The notes: generated by a model not told the origin, from the sequence alone. A stretch of 64,000 bases of DNA from CALFBG01 sp045110315 (GCA_045110315.1 JBGCFY010000134.1:1-64000), one strand, 5' to 3'. Numbered from the stretch's first letter, positions 36,201-39,340 are shown. A program made the numbers and translations.

Positions 36201-38841
36201 AACGATGTTCCCCATTTTGTGCAGGTTGTAATAATACAGCTGCTTGTTGCACCGTCTTTTCTGTTTGGAGTACAGTTTCAATTTCACCTAATTCAATTCG
36301 GTAGCCATTGAATTTTACTTGTTCGTCCATTCTTCCAAGAAAAACGAGATTGCCATCCGCTTCGTAGCGTACGAGATCTCCCGTTTTATACAATTTAGCG
36401 GAAGCTTCAAAAGGATGGTCAATAAATTTTTCGGCGGTTAATTCGGGTCGTTGCCAGTAAGCTTTTGCTAATCCAGCTCCACCGATATGTAATTCTCCCG
36501 CTGCACCGAGTGGTAATTGTACACCATCTTCATTCAATACAAAAACCTGCGTATTTGCAATCGGACGACCGATCGGCAAATTCAAGACTTCAACACTTGT
36601 TCCTTTTGCTAGCGGATAAACAATTGACGTAACGGTTGTTTCCGTTGGCCCATATTCGTTGTAAAAATCATGGTATTTTGCCCAAGCGTTGGCAAGTTCA
36701 ACACTACATTTATCTCCTCCCGCCACAACTCTTTTTAAGGCAGGATAAGCCTGCACTTTAATCGTTTTCAATAAGCTTGGAATAGTGTGCAAATGCGTAA
36801 TTTGCTGCTGCTCTAAATAAGAAACCAGTTGATCACTATCTAACAATAGGTTCTTTGAAATTACGTGCAAACTTGCACCGGATAATAAAGCTAAAAAGAT
36901 TTGTTCTACGGAAGCATCGAAAGCGATATTCGATAATTGTAAGACCGCTTCTTCTTCTGTAAATTTAAAACCTTCGCGTTGTGCGTGAATTAAATTAAGC
37001 ACATTGTGATGCTCAATCATGCAACCTTTGGGTTTTCCAGTACTTCCAGAAGTGTAAATAAGGTAGGCGAGCGCGTTGGCTGAAACGCGATTTTCTTGGC
37101 TATTGTGTGTCTCGTATGCGCTGGGTTGAGCAAAAAATGGAAGTAATACTTCCGCTGTCAAAACAAGTTTACAAGCACTATCTTGAATAATATAATCAAT
37201 TCGATCTTGCGGATTAGATTGATCCAAAGGCACATAGGCTGCTCCCGTTTTTAAAACGCCTAATATGGCAATAATCATCCACTCTGATCGATCGAGATGA
37301 ATTGCGACTAAATCTCCCGTTCCAATAGAAAAATCTTTCCGTAGGAAATCGGCTAATTGGTTACTGCGCTCATTCAGTTGAGCATAATTATAGCGCTGCG
37401 TACCAAAAACTAACGCTACATTTTTGGGTGTTTTTTTTGCTTGTATTTCAAAAGCACCTACCAGTGAATTTTCCAATGGATAAGACCTTGGAGTTAAATT
37501 GGCATAAGTGGCTAGTTGTTCTTCTTCGGTCGTGGGAAGCAGTGGTAACGCTACTATTTTTTCTTCAAGGTGTTGCTCGAATTGTCCGATCATAAACAAT
37601 AAGCGAGTCTGTAATATTTCAATTTCTTGTGGCGTAAAATAATCTAAATGATAGTCTATTTTTAGTTCTAATGCTTGTTCACTACCATAATCACACCATC
37701 GAATTTCTAGTGGTAGCACATTTCCCGTCGTAGCGGATAAATGTTTTACCTCTGTTACTAAGCCTTCCATTGAAACGGCAAAATTCATCGGCTCATAGTT
37801 GACTACCACATCAAAAATTTGGGTGCGTCCATGTGCTAATAAATGTAATGCTCGGTTTAAATGACTAATTGGATAATTCTGATAACGATAGTCTGATCGT
37901 TGTTGTCTTTTTACCGCTTGGATTAAATCTTTTAGTAATTGTTCGGGTTGATAATCTGATTTAAAAGGGATTAGTCCGGAGAACATTCCCGCTAAATTTC
38001 TTTGGATGCGATTGCGGCGTTTATGGATAGGAATACCTAGTGTCAAATTGTTCGTAGCTGTGATTCGACCGAAATAGATGGTAAGGGCGGCAATTGTCAA
38101 CTGTTGCAAACTCGTTCCCGTCGCTTTGGCTAGCTGATCGAAAGCCGTTCTTGTGGTTGTAGGAATTTCTAAAGAAAACCGACCAGACTGCTGTTCGGTA
38201 TGCGCCCTATATTTTGGAGAAAGCAGTTTTGCTGGAACGGTGTTGAATTGACTTTGCCAATACGTTTCATCTTTGGCGTAAGAAGTAGCGCTAAGGTATT
38301 CAACAGCACCGATAATTTCGGCTTGGTAAGTACCGGGTGCTTTAGTGGTCCATTCTTCTTGGGTAATCCGATGAGAATAATCTTTCGCTACGTGTTGCAT
38401 CATGATCGCAAAACCAAAACCATCGGTCATGAGGTGGTGAAAGCGAGAGAATACCCAATATTCTTGTGGTGCAATTTTCAGCAAATAGATTTCAAAAAGC
38501 TGAACTTGTTGTATATCGAAAGCCTGTTCGAATCTACTTTGCATCCAAGCTTGTGCTACACGAGGAGCATTTAATTCCTTGGAAAAGTCGAGTTCAGGAA
38601 TTTCAAATACTAACTTTTCTTCCGCAAAATGACATTGAGGCCTCGCCCCTTGAAAGTCAAACCTTAGTTGAAAAACGTCAAATACAGTAGGTAAATCTTT
38701 AACTGCATTCACAAAATAATCTTTGTGCAGTTCACCTTTCAAAATGACATAGCCACCTACGTTATAGTGCGGACTATTGACATCTGTAATTTGATCATAG
38801 TATACTTCTTGCTGAGCAAGATGCAAGGGCAATTTATTCAT
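9052..38841 (-). CDS. Giant eight-module nonribosomal peptide synthetase (9929 aa)
   Basis: One uninterrupted frame encodes 27 domains: C-A-T / C-A-T / C-A-T-E / C-A-T-E / C-A-T / C-A-T / C-A-T-E / C-A-T. Carrier serines are at residues 982, 2074, 3184, 4699, 6224, 7281, 8331 and 9873. Every C domain after an E domain starts with the LSPxQxGMLFH form typical of DCL domains. The others, except the first, start PLSFAQERLWF, the LCL form, so the architecture is internally consistent. Predicted residues are X, Dab, D-Dab, D-X', Val, Thr, D-Leu, Thr. The first C domain resembles the EntF type. There is no thioesterase; the protein ends after the last T domain with an acidic tail (KESEEEFEVLDL), so the chain must pass to another protein. 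The ATG at 38841 has no Shine-Dalgarno sequence. A 1-kb gap lies upstream. Confidence 0.96.
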   Translation of the reverse strand: MNKLPLHLAQQEVYYDQITDVNSPHYNVGGYVILKGELHKDYFVNAVKDLPTVFDVFQLRFDFQGARPQCHFAEEKLVFEIPELDFSKELNAPRVAQAWMQSRFEQAFDIQQVQLFEIYLLKIAPQEYWVFSRFHHLMTDGFGFAIMMQHVAKDYSHRITQEEWTTKAPGTYQAEIIGAVEYLSATSYAKDETYWQSQFNTVPAKLLSPKYRAHTEQQSGRFSLEIPTTTRTAFDQLAKATGTSLQQLTIAALTIYFGRITATNNLTLGIPIHKRRNRIQRNLAGMFSGLIPFKSDYQPEQLLKDLIQAVKRQQRSDYRYQNYPISHLNRALHLLAHGRTQIFDVVVNYEPMNFAVSMEGLVTEVKHLSATTGNVLPLEIRWCDYGSEQALELKIDYHLDYFTPQEIEILQTRLLFMIGQFEQHLEEKIVALPLLPTTEEEQLATYANLTPRSYPLENSLVGAFEIQAKKTPKNVALVFGTQRYNYAQLNERSNQLADFLRKDFSIGTGDLVAIHLDRSEWMIIAILGVLKTGAAYVPLDQSNPQDRIDYIIQDSACKLVLTAEVLLPFFAQPSAYETHNSQENRVSANALAYLIYTSGSTGKPKGCMIEHHNVLNLIHAQREGFKFTEEEAVLQLSNIAFDASVEQIFLALLSGASLHVISKNLLLDSDQLVSYLEQQQITHLHTIPSLLKTIKVQAYPALKRVVAGGDKCSVELANAWAKYHDFYNEYGPTETTVTSIVYPLAKGTSVEVLNLPIGRPIANTQVFVLNEDGVQLPLGAAGELHIGGAGLAKAYWQRPELTAEKFIDHPFEASAKLYKTGDLVRYEADGNLVFLGRMDEQVKFNGYRIELGEIETVLQTEKTVQQAAVLLQPAQNGEHRLVAYVVLAGTLEKEKLQSYLQSKLPPYMVPSVILELPSLPLNANGKLDKSALVNPELSEVLSNEYLAPQTEMELKLAAIWQVVLGIPKIGIHDNFFELGGHSLHAVRVSSTIKKQLFCEIAVKDIFENPSLATLANWVEQAPKNIVAPIVKVENRPAELPLSFAQERLWFIDKLEGSQQYHMPGVFRINGNLDGLALERAFKKIVARHEILRTIYKEVEEGFVAQEVLENNWQFTLTTVTNQEQLPKEINNFVRQPFDLANDYMLRVKLLQLCQEEYILVIVLHHIAADGWSLAILVNELVKNFSNAATEVLANLPIQYADYALWQKSAVSQQILRNKINYWETQLSGVETLNLSTDFVRPKFQSTQGRLLKYTIPQSLKENLVALAQTQGSTLFMLLLAAFKVLLYRYSGQKDICVGSPVANRTQNETEALIGFFVNTLALRTNWKENPSFLEFLKVVRTTCLDAYAHQEVPFEQIVDRVVGTRDMSRSPIFQVLFTLQNNPDYSIQKLGNLDLVQEDFIEVAAKFDLSVDLLETPTGIELSFEYCTDLFLPATIEQMMLQYEKLLSAIVAKPNQSLDELNLVSDQERALILGLNSTTEGEWFNTGAKDLSNELPINLHFEAIAAQHSTAIAVRHQNIAWSYESLNQSANQVARALQAAGIDAGDFVGVYLERSPYLVSALLGILKAGAVYVPLDTQNPKGRIEKMIQNSEARAVICSTMYLPNLVDIAIDTILCLEETNTPAPTLTLTTTQLITKEEISAYPTTNPENQNQIDSWAYMLYTSGSTGTPKGAISRHNGAMNHLLAEYEDLALADGFRFLQSAGIGSDISVWQILAPLLKAGTLVIIDKYDLLDYDQLLTTLEKEEINLVEFVPSFAKGLIAHIRSLEVPPPLESLQWLMFSGEALPVRLVNAWQSLYPHVNLLNAYGPCEASDDISQYQIKNKLDPKLAQVPIGRSVANMNIVILDKLGKLCPIGIAGEICVTGVGVGAGYRGMPEKTAASFIENPFPELLGTTLYRTGDLGKWQVDGNLVFLGRMDAQVKIRGHRVELGEIGNFLRELAGVAKAHVLVHQENKAPAAVVAFIVVDKKNEASTSEIAISEDQLWEASAEGLPSYMQPTYFCFVDEFPVNLSDKIDERKLITIFKAQAGKVRSRKKQVAPSNAVEKGIAEIWEALLQVTVQSIHDDFFELGGHSLLATRVVSLLRKRFEIELPIKQLFVNPTIASLARYIHTTDASVNVEVLAEIVPTTRPEKIPLSFAQERLWFIDKLEGSIHYHIPIVLNLTGALDIAALEFAFRTIINRHEVLRTVFEEDENGLAYQKILAPLSFDDASSTWKMNYHQAADFSQEKLERYLQAKINQVFDLTQDYTLRAELFHRSENEHQLLLLLHHIASDGWSEAVLVEELQIAYAAKLKNEIPELAHLTVQYADYALWQRNHLAGAILGKKLDYWEQHLEGVQELDTPTDFSRPAIQSTQGDRLQYQLDKELYDQLQRLCRQERVSLFMLLLSVFKILLQRYCQQDDICVGTPIANRTQTAVEPLIGFFVNTLALRSNLSNDPDFLDLLAQIKATTLSAYENQEVPFEKIVDRLSIARDLSRTPIFQIMFALQNNPPAPDLSLGAVDLTIQSTDQFSAKFDLDFDVVETENGLDLTVEYCTDLFRKTTIERLVLHFETLLRAVVANPYQKIASLNMLPATEKESLLGLAAYKNEVWFNQGAQNLANDLPINLRFENIAAAHPESIAVIHGTRRWSYKVVNEKANQIGHSLQQLGIQKGDFVGVYLERTPEFISCLLGILKAGAVYVPLDTQNPTERIETMMEQSEVKVLISSATLLKNIATTTLHAVLVLEGEAPALIASYNKMGLNSLTALEVEQAAKHNLPNQNELRSFAYLLFTSGSTGLPKGAISRHDGALNHLLAEYEALSLSDGFRFLQSAGIGSDISVWQMLGPLLKAGALVIIDKFDLLDYDSLLATIEKTKINVVEFVPSYIWGLMDHIKALENKPALASVEWMLLSGEAVSVKLVNDWKKNYPKIRILNAYGPCEASDDIAQFEVKETLNVNLPRVPIGRPISNMNIFVLDTQDQLSPIGIAGELCVSGVGVGAGYKGMPEKTAESFVTNPFPHTLGDTMYRTGDLARWLEDGNLEFLGRKDNQVKIHGHRVELGEINNLLRQSSKLTEVEVLAHKDQNNKEFLIAFVIVGPTVEQKKIATLELELRENCKVGLPVYMRPTHYCFVEEFPVNLSDKIDANALIKKFFAEGHDKNAISSTKEYLAPRTEIEEKLAVIWQHLLGKDRISIEENFFELGGDSIVTIQVVSRARQVGLQIQPRDIFQYQSIAALAKVVKAQAQPIIGEQGLLTGTSPLLPIQNFYFEKEYEKEAHYNQAVLLQIDKSTSARQLEESLTALVTQHDALRFAYEVKNGVWEQAYTNCTTSLEQLDLTALTGKDFTTALTKNCTVFQTQPQIATGALLKVLWIKTPSTETADRLLIVIHHLAVDGVSWRILLQDLNTALSASFTGTTINLGTKTSSYREWANFLTSYATTKPILAQTQYWKNVAQSYEALPVDKKLKAVAKVKDVAELSMSLDASTTKALLEKTNTAYRTDINDLLLAALAQTLNTWSGQEKIVIGLEGHGREDLTQQLDISNTVGWFTNIYPVVLTTKTTDPAADLIKSVKEQLRSIPTRGMGYGLLRTWHPEETVRTELAAANWDIVFNYLGQLDNVLTATDWFKEAKEAIGKSEGAQNRLSAALELNAFVLNGCLKLTWSFSKLHFYKKTIQQLAKDYFKNLEKLIAHCQTQTTPTWTPNDLGLSSEVSYQALDEFLALPATTLGAAAGASIKEEITSLYPLSPIQEGMLFHSLYDEASAHVYIEQYSFDLGAGLKIDCLQAAWDYVLAQHSILRSAFFCDELAMSVQGVYRSVKMPIAVIDFTKKANKSAAISDFLKTDHQQAFDFSQAPLMRLSLLHLPSGKYKMVWTCHHILLDGWSMPIIMEELLSAYDHYLTQGETASLPTRTEDNFEDYIRYLQARDKFEEEAFWTAYLDGFKQPVLLPFAGNTIHRNKGGNSIGHFSLDFNASMTQQFKTFAQAKHLTINTLVQGVWTMLLAKYTASEDVMFGVTVSGRPSDLNNAEERVGLYINTLPLRAKVSPDAQLFPWLTNLQNEQLLTRSYQYNALGEIQQWVGLRGDLFDSILVFENYPMGAVLSQDWSLKIEDVAVKEQTNYLLTIAVNLTDTLSFTFYYNEDLLAASYVEMIKSHFDQALKQFLIPKVKTIAAVELANSLEKKNLQKNFQAPSQAYPKTKSLVTCFEEQVRQSADRIALVFESKAYRYEELNQLSNQFAQFLIQEFSLQKEDFVALQVERSEWMIIALLGILKTGAAYVPIDIENPKERIDYITKDSNCKLVVNEKLLAQFKAKQTSYDTANLEKEIAADNLAYLIYTSGSTGLPKGCLVEHGGVVNLIYAQQQNFAVTADERILQLSNIAFDASVEQIFLALLSGAALHLIAKTVLLDAEALSNYIQTQKITHLHTVPSLLRTIPVKKYAALQRVISGGDKCSIDLANEWAYYHDFYNEYGPTETSITAIQFKVSAQTVFQGASLPIGKPVANTQVYVLDKQLNRSPIGTVGELYLGGAGVTRGYLHRTDLTAERFVKLPQSKGNKVYRTGDLVRWLPDGNIEFVGRVDDQVKVNGYRIELGEIETAIQNEISVDTCAVLYQENAQGRPQLTAYVVAKENYTTENLGATLKTKLPAYMIPTTILPLAALPLNANGKIDKKELAKLEPTVSSTADFAEAKNELEGSLIIIWEQLLKRSPIGIHDNFFELGGDSIVTIQLVSRIKKAGYHLLPKDVFEHQTIHQLAQAIQKSKHQVIAEQGALTGTAALLPIQHWFFDQTTATPEHFNQGILLATKKSLEEDLLRQAIKAIAVHHDALNFRYQDTTQRYGEPSINLEIVDLTATTTAENLATSTTKVSNQYQRSLNLEKGELMKAVLIKTPDFESQDRLLLVIHHLVVDGVSWRILLDHLETALFALYNNQKIDLGVKTSSFRQWTAALQNYATSSQAMAQLSYWENLSKVTAELPVDFTTAEPQTQQEVARYSLSLDADVTEALLREANQSYHTEINDLLLAALAQTITRWSTQNQVVIGLEGHGREALFTDIDTSNTVGWFTNLYPVALSLETEMSLGDLIKSVKAQLRAIPEKGMAYGALRYLHPDQNVRKKLAHPAASILFNYMGQLDNVVSDSPWFEMAEESAGADTASDFSFAHQFVIGAEVSAGTLQLTWDYATTQYKSETIADLAKTYLNDLTSLIQHCQAKPDTEKTVSDYGLPASIDYRALDQFLNTREENGKLRSTQIDAIYPLSPLQAGMLFHGLFDDEAVAYKEQLSFNLANQIDLIALQRAWSAILQDHTILRSAFFYHELSIPVQVVYREVDLDFAVVDFSEFSEAEQAIRLADYLAEDYQAGFDFSVAPLMRIRLVKLSSQYKMIWTFHHILLDGWSTSILLERLLSYYKAFSQGVALPTRAQEKFEDYIQYVQAQDKFAAADFWKNYLQGFATPSLLPFVDNKKDRNKGATSLSEISLTFEETFTQEIQNFAQANHLTVNTLVQGVWAILLANYTASQDVVFGVTVSGRPTDLAGAEERVGLYINTLALRVNLANFDSIQAYLTDLQKGHTAAREYQYVALNEVQQWSGVQGDFFDSLMVYENYPTQMLGTEDWLLDMDEVAVKEQTNYLLTLMVSLKNQLKIKFSFNDQLLAADYVAMMKQHFELVLHEIVTKGKDQLSALELLSPVEKAQLLVDFNDTVEDYPLGHNLVDLFEAQVKANPKKTALVCGGKKLSYCALNKLANKLAHYLRNEGVQEGTLVGICIDRSLEMVISILGILKAGGVYLPIASDYPQERINYMIDNAQAKFVICNKAYTEIFAGKENLSIIQVEYDWLKINEASKQKLPLSLNAKSKLYVMYTSGSTGKPKGVLIKHQSVVRLIFNRSLNFLDEKTILYQYAPISFDASTFEIWGALLKGGTLVIASPELKSLEGISEELKSEGVNTLWLTAGLFHLAVENYLPFFKGLKYLLSGGDSINATRVQQLLTTHQELVFINGYGPTESTTFATTHRIDDLDQLSLKHNSIGKPIGNTKTYILHPNRTSLAPLACYGELCLAGPGLSLGYIGDEALTAEKFIDNPYGKGDYGKLYRTGDLARWLPNGEIEYLGRIDDQIKLRGYRIELGEIEAVLQQSKLVAQCVVIANADHTGNKQLLAYVRPEQSFDEKALKRYLKSKLPAFMIPSMIIEVPGFSLSANGKIDRKKLPVPDANSLVARHYLAPRNAMENSLVNIWKNLLQLEQIGIRDNFFDLGGHSLLVMRLVAAIRSAFDVALSIRDLFVYNKIEDLAQYISQQKVHAQIPKISNQKRPTTIPLSFAQERLWFIDQLEGSLHYHIPALFKLTGDLEVEALEEAFQAIIERHEILRTVYYENETGELSQWVMESTDRSWTMQRQDCSVTSLAELCEATINRPFNLANDFTIRAELFQISATEHYLLIVLHHIAADGWSVPIFVEEFAAFYEARKAKQKLDLAPLAIQYADYAIWQKEYLEGSILEEKLAYWEQQLQGVAPLNLPTDFKRPAIQRNTGKVLQFDIDPNLSTQLQALAQQEEVTLYMLLLSVFKVLLYKYSGQEDICVGSPVANRVQTEIEPLIGFFVNTLALRSDLSNNPAFKTLLAQVKATSLEAYNNQDVPFEKIVDRLAYNRDRSRTPLFQVLFSLENQTEAVNLALGGLKITPAPFEQDTAKFDLSFQLTQNKSGIVALIEYNTDLFLPETIERMQAHFELLLACVVQNTSVRIDQLQMLSAAEEKQILESFNPKKIIYPKTDTIVDLFERQVRFTPENLAVDFEGTALSYLELDERANQLANYLRGKDVKEDTLVVLCIEPSIEMIISILGILKAGGAYVPIDPTYPKERINYILDDSNAQLVITNEAHRTLLTELVDVELLFVTSFWGNLQKESVSKPTTKLAAGNLAYIIYTSGSTGLPKGVLVEHCNVVSLFRHKPETYDFGSEDVWTMFHSFCFDFSVWEIFGALLHGGKLIVVPKAIARDTSAFADLLVKEKVTVLNQTPGAFYLLQETYLAQQATTNLRYVIFGGEALSPSKLQAWSERYTDCKLINMYGITETTVHVTYKELTAKDIRLGISNIGKSLPNLRCYLLDTSKSLSPIGVLGELYVAGAGVVRGYLNRRKLNAERFIDHPLSEDGKLYRTGDLAKWLPNGDLEYLGRIDNQVKIRGYRIEIGEIETVLQQATAVAQCVVIAHQDINGDPRLIAYVVSEEEFSDTTRQEIQAYLKAQLPEYMLPSLLVELAALPLTPNGKINKKALPQPDFTALRSGKYLAPRNAAEKELAAIWANLLNVEKVGVADNFFELGGHSLLATRLVSAIRKTLGKELKIATLFAHPTVAALAKVLSEQQQSQSVTIEKAIRPAHIPLSFAQERLWFIDQLEGSTHYHIPMVFELGGTVDPVALQAAFVAILERHEVLRTVYKTEAGIAYQEVVELNDRPWELNFVSEELTASALENYIEEELNQAFDLSNDFLLRVSLITQEGGAQVLVIVMHHIASDGWSEPIFLAELQALYQAAKAKVSANLPRLAIQYADFAIWQRSYLNPERLDQQLSFWETQLANLEPLDLLTDFTRPAIQSTSGGHEHFVLNERLAADLRKLAQQEDLTLYMLLLSVFKVLLYKYTGQNDICVGTPIANRTQGELEPLIGFFVNTLAIRTSVDATKTINEFWQEVKKNTLAAYEHQEVPFEKVVDRLVTTRDRSRNPLFQVVFTVDHAKDDAEISLSDLTMKPLAFEQAMAKFELSFNVIDTGKTLNLNVEYGSDLFLPATIQRMVGHFETLLANVLADPASLISELEILDAAEQKILIEEFNASEKTYPEDQTLLGLVETQIAKTPNLPAVVSETETLTYSALDRRANQVAQSLIQQGVQANTLVPICLDRSVDLIISMLAILKVGASYVPLDPQYPSSRIEFILKDTQATHLISTLAYESKLPKGAVEVIFIENTASVSVAPINSSSPATATDIAYVIYTSGSTGQPKGVLVPHRPLVNLIHWHWDQYEVTAASRSTLVAGVGFDASIVEIWPYLAAGGSLYILPEEVRVAPDQLVRFYQENEITHSFVPTVLVSEMVKITRNVALDLKYLLTGGDSLGPIDITGLSYRILNNYGPTESTVVTTIYELQAIDQTRSPLIGKPIHNVKIYLLDQSGHLVPPGVIGELYIGGAGLAKAYLDRPELTEERFITDKFSIEDNARLYKTGDLAYWLPDGSLAFVGRIDHQVKIRAHRIELGEIENAMQQSGLLDKAVVLARSDANGHKRLVAYAVPLKSGETTGLDKTALIAYLKAELPEYMVPAIYIELAELPLTANGKINRKSLPEPNFEKERTNEFVAPQTDLQKMLATVWSNLLQVESISIHDNFFELGGDSIITIQVVSRVKQAGYPLHTRDLFEHQTIAQLAAKIEDAKAVVTGEQGILSGSASLLPIQKWFLAKPNAATVQFNQAALLNLNAAVELETLQATLNAIVAQHDALRFVYHQTADSWEQDYHAPFNSLEVVDWSEVARMDETDLSERIKAVCETAQQSVTIEKGRHFKVVWIKTPANEKDNRLFIVAHHLVIDGVSWRILLEHLALGLQAASEGETIQLGLKSSAYREWTTGLKALSESPRMLAQEKYWTKVQNDFSPLPTDIVPAVDVPVTMESVKAFTVDLSASLTTALLKEVNRAYQTEINDILLSALVQTISEWSGENQITVGLEGHGREDVLPLLDLSNTIGWFTNLYPVSLSIEKSNRNEDGMDKLLKAVKGQLRTIPDKGIGYGVLQYYKNEASASVKPWDITFNYLGQLDNLVNDNPWLSPAKESVGESIGKDFIFENKLELNCAVAAQQLNMSWSYTTLHYHEETIEKLAKRFVLNLTKLIKYCQAKETIEYTVADYGLTGLIDYQALDRFLAVEEQGVPRKQLLESLYRLSPLQEGMLFHGLYDNESKAYREQYSFDLPEGVAVDALKSAWLHVVDKHSILRTAFIYDELAIPVQCVYPSIELPFEVLDYSRFEPEVLAEELARLLAEDHQTSFDFKKAPLFRITLVKVAATAYKMILTCHHVLIDGWSMPVLIDDLLNAYEAFVTEEKPALQETNPQEDRYEDYIKYIYAQDRYEEKAFWKGYLSDFESPSLLPFIDSKLDRNEASGNARDLSLDLDEAFTEQLRNFSQRKHLTVNTIMQGIWSFLLSKYTSSEEVTFGVTVSGRPTDLPSVESKVGLFINTLPLHVKINEAQSIVDWLTEVQKEHTQARNYQYSALNDIQTWNGITGEFFDSILVFENYPIGELLEKEWMLKIENVEIKEQTNYPLTIIVGLAETLTIKFSYNDHLIAPSYIELIHRHFEHLLRQLVETDAALVSELDILTEVEEQKIRTKFVQAPVEYPRDQTIVDLFERQAALYPSQVALDFEGTTLTYQELDERANQLAHHLLQRGVQSEALIVICLPRSIEMIIGMLGIIKAGAAYVPVDPNYPTERIDFILKDTQTDFVITDYAASDFWEERGEVHCIGLKDQAIDLAQEAKNSPQIAISPKDLLYVIYTSGSTGQPKGVLIEHLNVVRLFKHDEMLFDFGEQDVWTMFHSFCFDFSVWEMYGALLHGGKLLLLSEEMTKDPIALGELIVEKGVTVFNQTPNAFYLLQDYFTMTDLDCPIRYVIFGGEALKPALLAPWKKSYPDCQLINMYGITETTVHVTYKEILAADIQAGLSSIGKAIPTLNCYILDKQQKLSPVGVSGELYVAGAGVARAYLNRPALTATRFVQLASVTPERLYRTGDLARWLPDGNMEYLGRIDDQVKVRGYRIELGEIEKVMEASDLVRRAVVLAKEDASGNQRLVAYVVFDSEETPDQSQKEPLRKYLKTVLPAYMLPSIFVALAAFPLTSNGKINKKALPLPESASLITNEYVAPRDRIETILQDIWVKSLEIDKIGIHDNFFELGGHSILATRVVSLIRQELSIELPIKALFQFNSIAELAKYIKVMKYSETKESEEEFEVLDL
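9800..10450 (-). repeat. Thr A-domain DNA copy (module 8), paralogous to 17560-18210
   Basis: The DNA for the A-domain core of module 8 closely matches that of module 6, e.g. around 9961-10000 against 17735-17775, including many third codon positions, and the two encode the same ten-residue pocket. This indicates recent duplication or gene conversion within one gene. Confidence 0.65.
12281..16865 (-). other. NRPS module 7: C-A-T-E, predicted D-Leu
   Basis: LCL-type C (HHIASDG). The pocket reads D-A-V-F-L-G-N-V-V-K, nine of ten with a known leucine signature (D-A-W-F-L-G-N-V-V-K); the framework FDASIVEIWPYL also fits that group. Carrier Ser8331 is in GGDSI. The E domain has HHLVIDG, EGHGRE and NTIGWFTN. 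Confidence 0.8.
16866..20025 (-). other. NRPS module 6: C-A-T, predicted Thr
   Basis: LCL-type C (HHIAADG). The A pocket reads D-F-W-N-I-G-M-V-H-K, an exact match to the threonine signature (FDFSVWE, LNQTP, VIFGGE, NMYGITETTVH). Carrier Ser7281 is present. The A domain is strongly similar to that of module 8, also visible at DNA level. Confidence 0.9.
17560..18210 (-). repeat. Thr A-domain DNA copy (module 6), paralogous to 9800-10450
   Basis: Counterpart of the module 8 copy. Both carry FDFSVWE, NQTP, VIFGGEAL and NMYGITETTVHVTYKE. Surrounding C domains differ (LCL here, DCL in module 8), so the shared segment is confined mainly to the A domain. Confidence 0.65.
20026..23180 (-). other. NRPS module 5: C-A-T, predicted Val
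   Basis: DCL-type C (LSPLQAGMLFH, HHILLDG). The A pocket reads D-A-F-W-L-G-G-T-F-K, the classical valine signature, read from FDASTFEIW, TLWLTAGLF, LLSGGD and NGYGPTESTTF. Carrier Ser6224 is in DLGGHSL. No E domain follows, so the residue stays L. Confidence 0.88.
23181..27705 (-). other. NRPS module 4: C-A-T-E, substrate unassigned (D-X')
   Basis: DCL-type C (LSPIQEGMLFH, HHILLDG), as expected after the E domain of module 3. The pocket reads D-A-E-H-I-G-E-I-T-K, conservative changes from module 1, so both should take the same amino acid. Carrier Ser4699 is in GGDSI. The E domain has HHLVVDG and EGHGRE, so the residue should be D. Confidence 0.83.
27706..32465 (-). other. NRPS module 3: C-A-T-E, predicted D-2,4-diaminobutyrate
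   Basis: LCL-type C (HHIASDG). The pocket reads D-I-W-E-L-S-A-D-D-K, one position from the Dab signature; the A domain is a close paralogue of module 2. Carrier Ser3184 is in GGDSI, the form usual before an E domain. The E domain has HHLAVDG, EGHGRE and NTVGWFTN, all expected motifs. The residue should be epimerised to D. Confidence 0.78.
32466..35755 (-). other. NRPS module 2: C-A-T, predicted 2,4-diaminobutyrate
   Basis: LCL-type C domain (HHIAADG). The A-domain pocket reads D-I-W-E-M-S-A-D-D-K, close to the D-I-W-E-L-T-A-D-D-K signature I associate with Dab domains of pseudomonad pyoverdine/syringomycin systems. The A5 motif is unusual: NAYGPCEASDD in place of NxYGPTE. The A10 region is NLSDKID, keeping the lysine. 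Carrier Ser2074 is present. Confidence 0.75.
35756..38841 (-). other. NRPS module 1: C-A-T, substrate unassigned (X)
   Basis: The C domain begins LHLAQQEVYYDQITDVNSPH and has HHLMTDG. It is of the EntF/initiation-like type and unlike the other C domains of the protein. The A domain has FDASVEQIF and NEYGPTETTVT; pocket residues read D-A-E-H-V-G-E-V-T-K. I do not recognise this signature. Two acids (E239, E322) could favour a basic side chain, but that is a guess. Carrier Ser982 is in GGHSL. Confidence 0.85.
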
Positions 38842-39340
38842 TGTATTTTCTCATTTCTTACAAGTTTTCACTTGAAAGACAGGTTAATTAACTTTGGTTT
38901 CTAATATCAAGATTCGACATTAAATGCTTGCGCAATTTCGTTCAAACACAAAGGAAAGAATGATAATATCAAGCGAAATACTTTTGATAATATTCGATTT
39001 CCCTAACTTTTAGGATTAGAAATTCTGTACACTTATGTCCCTGTGACCCTAGTGGTTACCCATTTTGTATACGGTGGCGTAGTTGAAATTTTAAAGAGGG
39101 TACTATTAAAAATAGTTTGGATTAGTCCATTGCTTAATAAGCTAAATAGTTGATAACGCTACGATATTTTGCTTCCCTTTTTCATTGCCATTATTTTGGC
39201 GATCAACTTAAAATTGATGTTTGGTGATAAAGTTATTTTGAACAATAGCAGAAACAAAACCTGAGTACCTAAAATATCAACCGATTTAAATTACGAAGTA
39301 TCTAAGACACAGTATGTGTTCAGCGCATTTCTAAAATTCT

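Noticed and set aside
38200..38574. Plus-strand open frame of 124 codons
   Set aside because: Opposite the first C domain of the giant NRPS, whose motifs are intact on the minus strand; no independent support.
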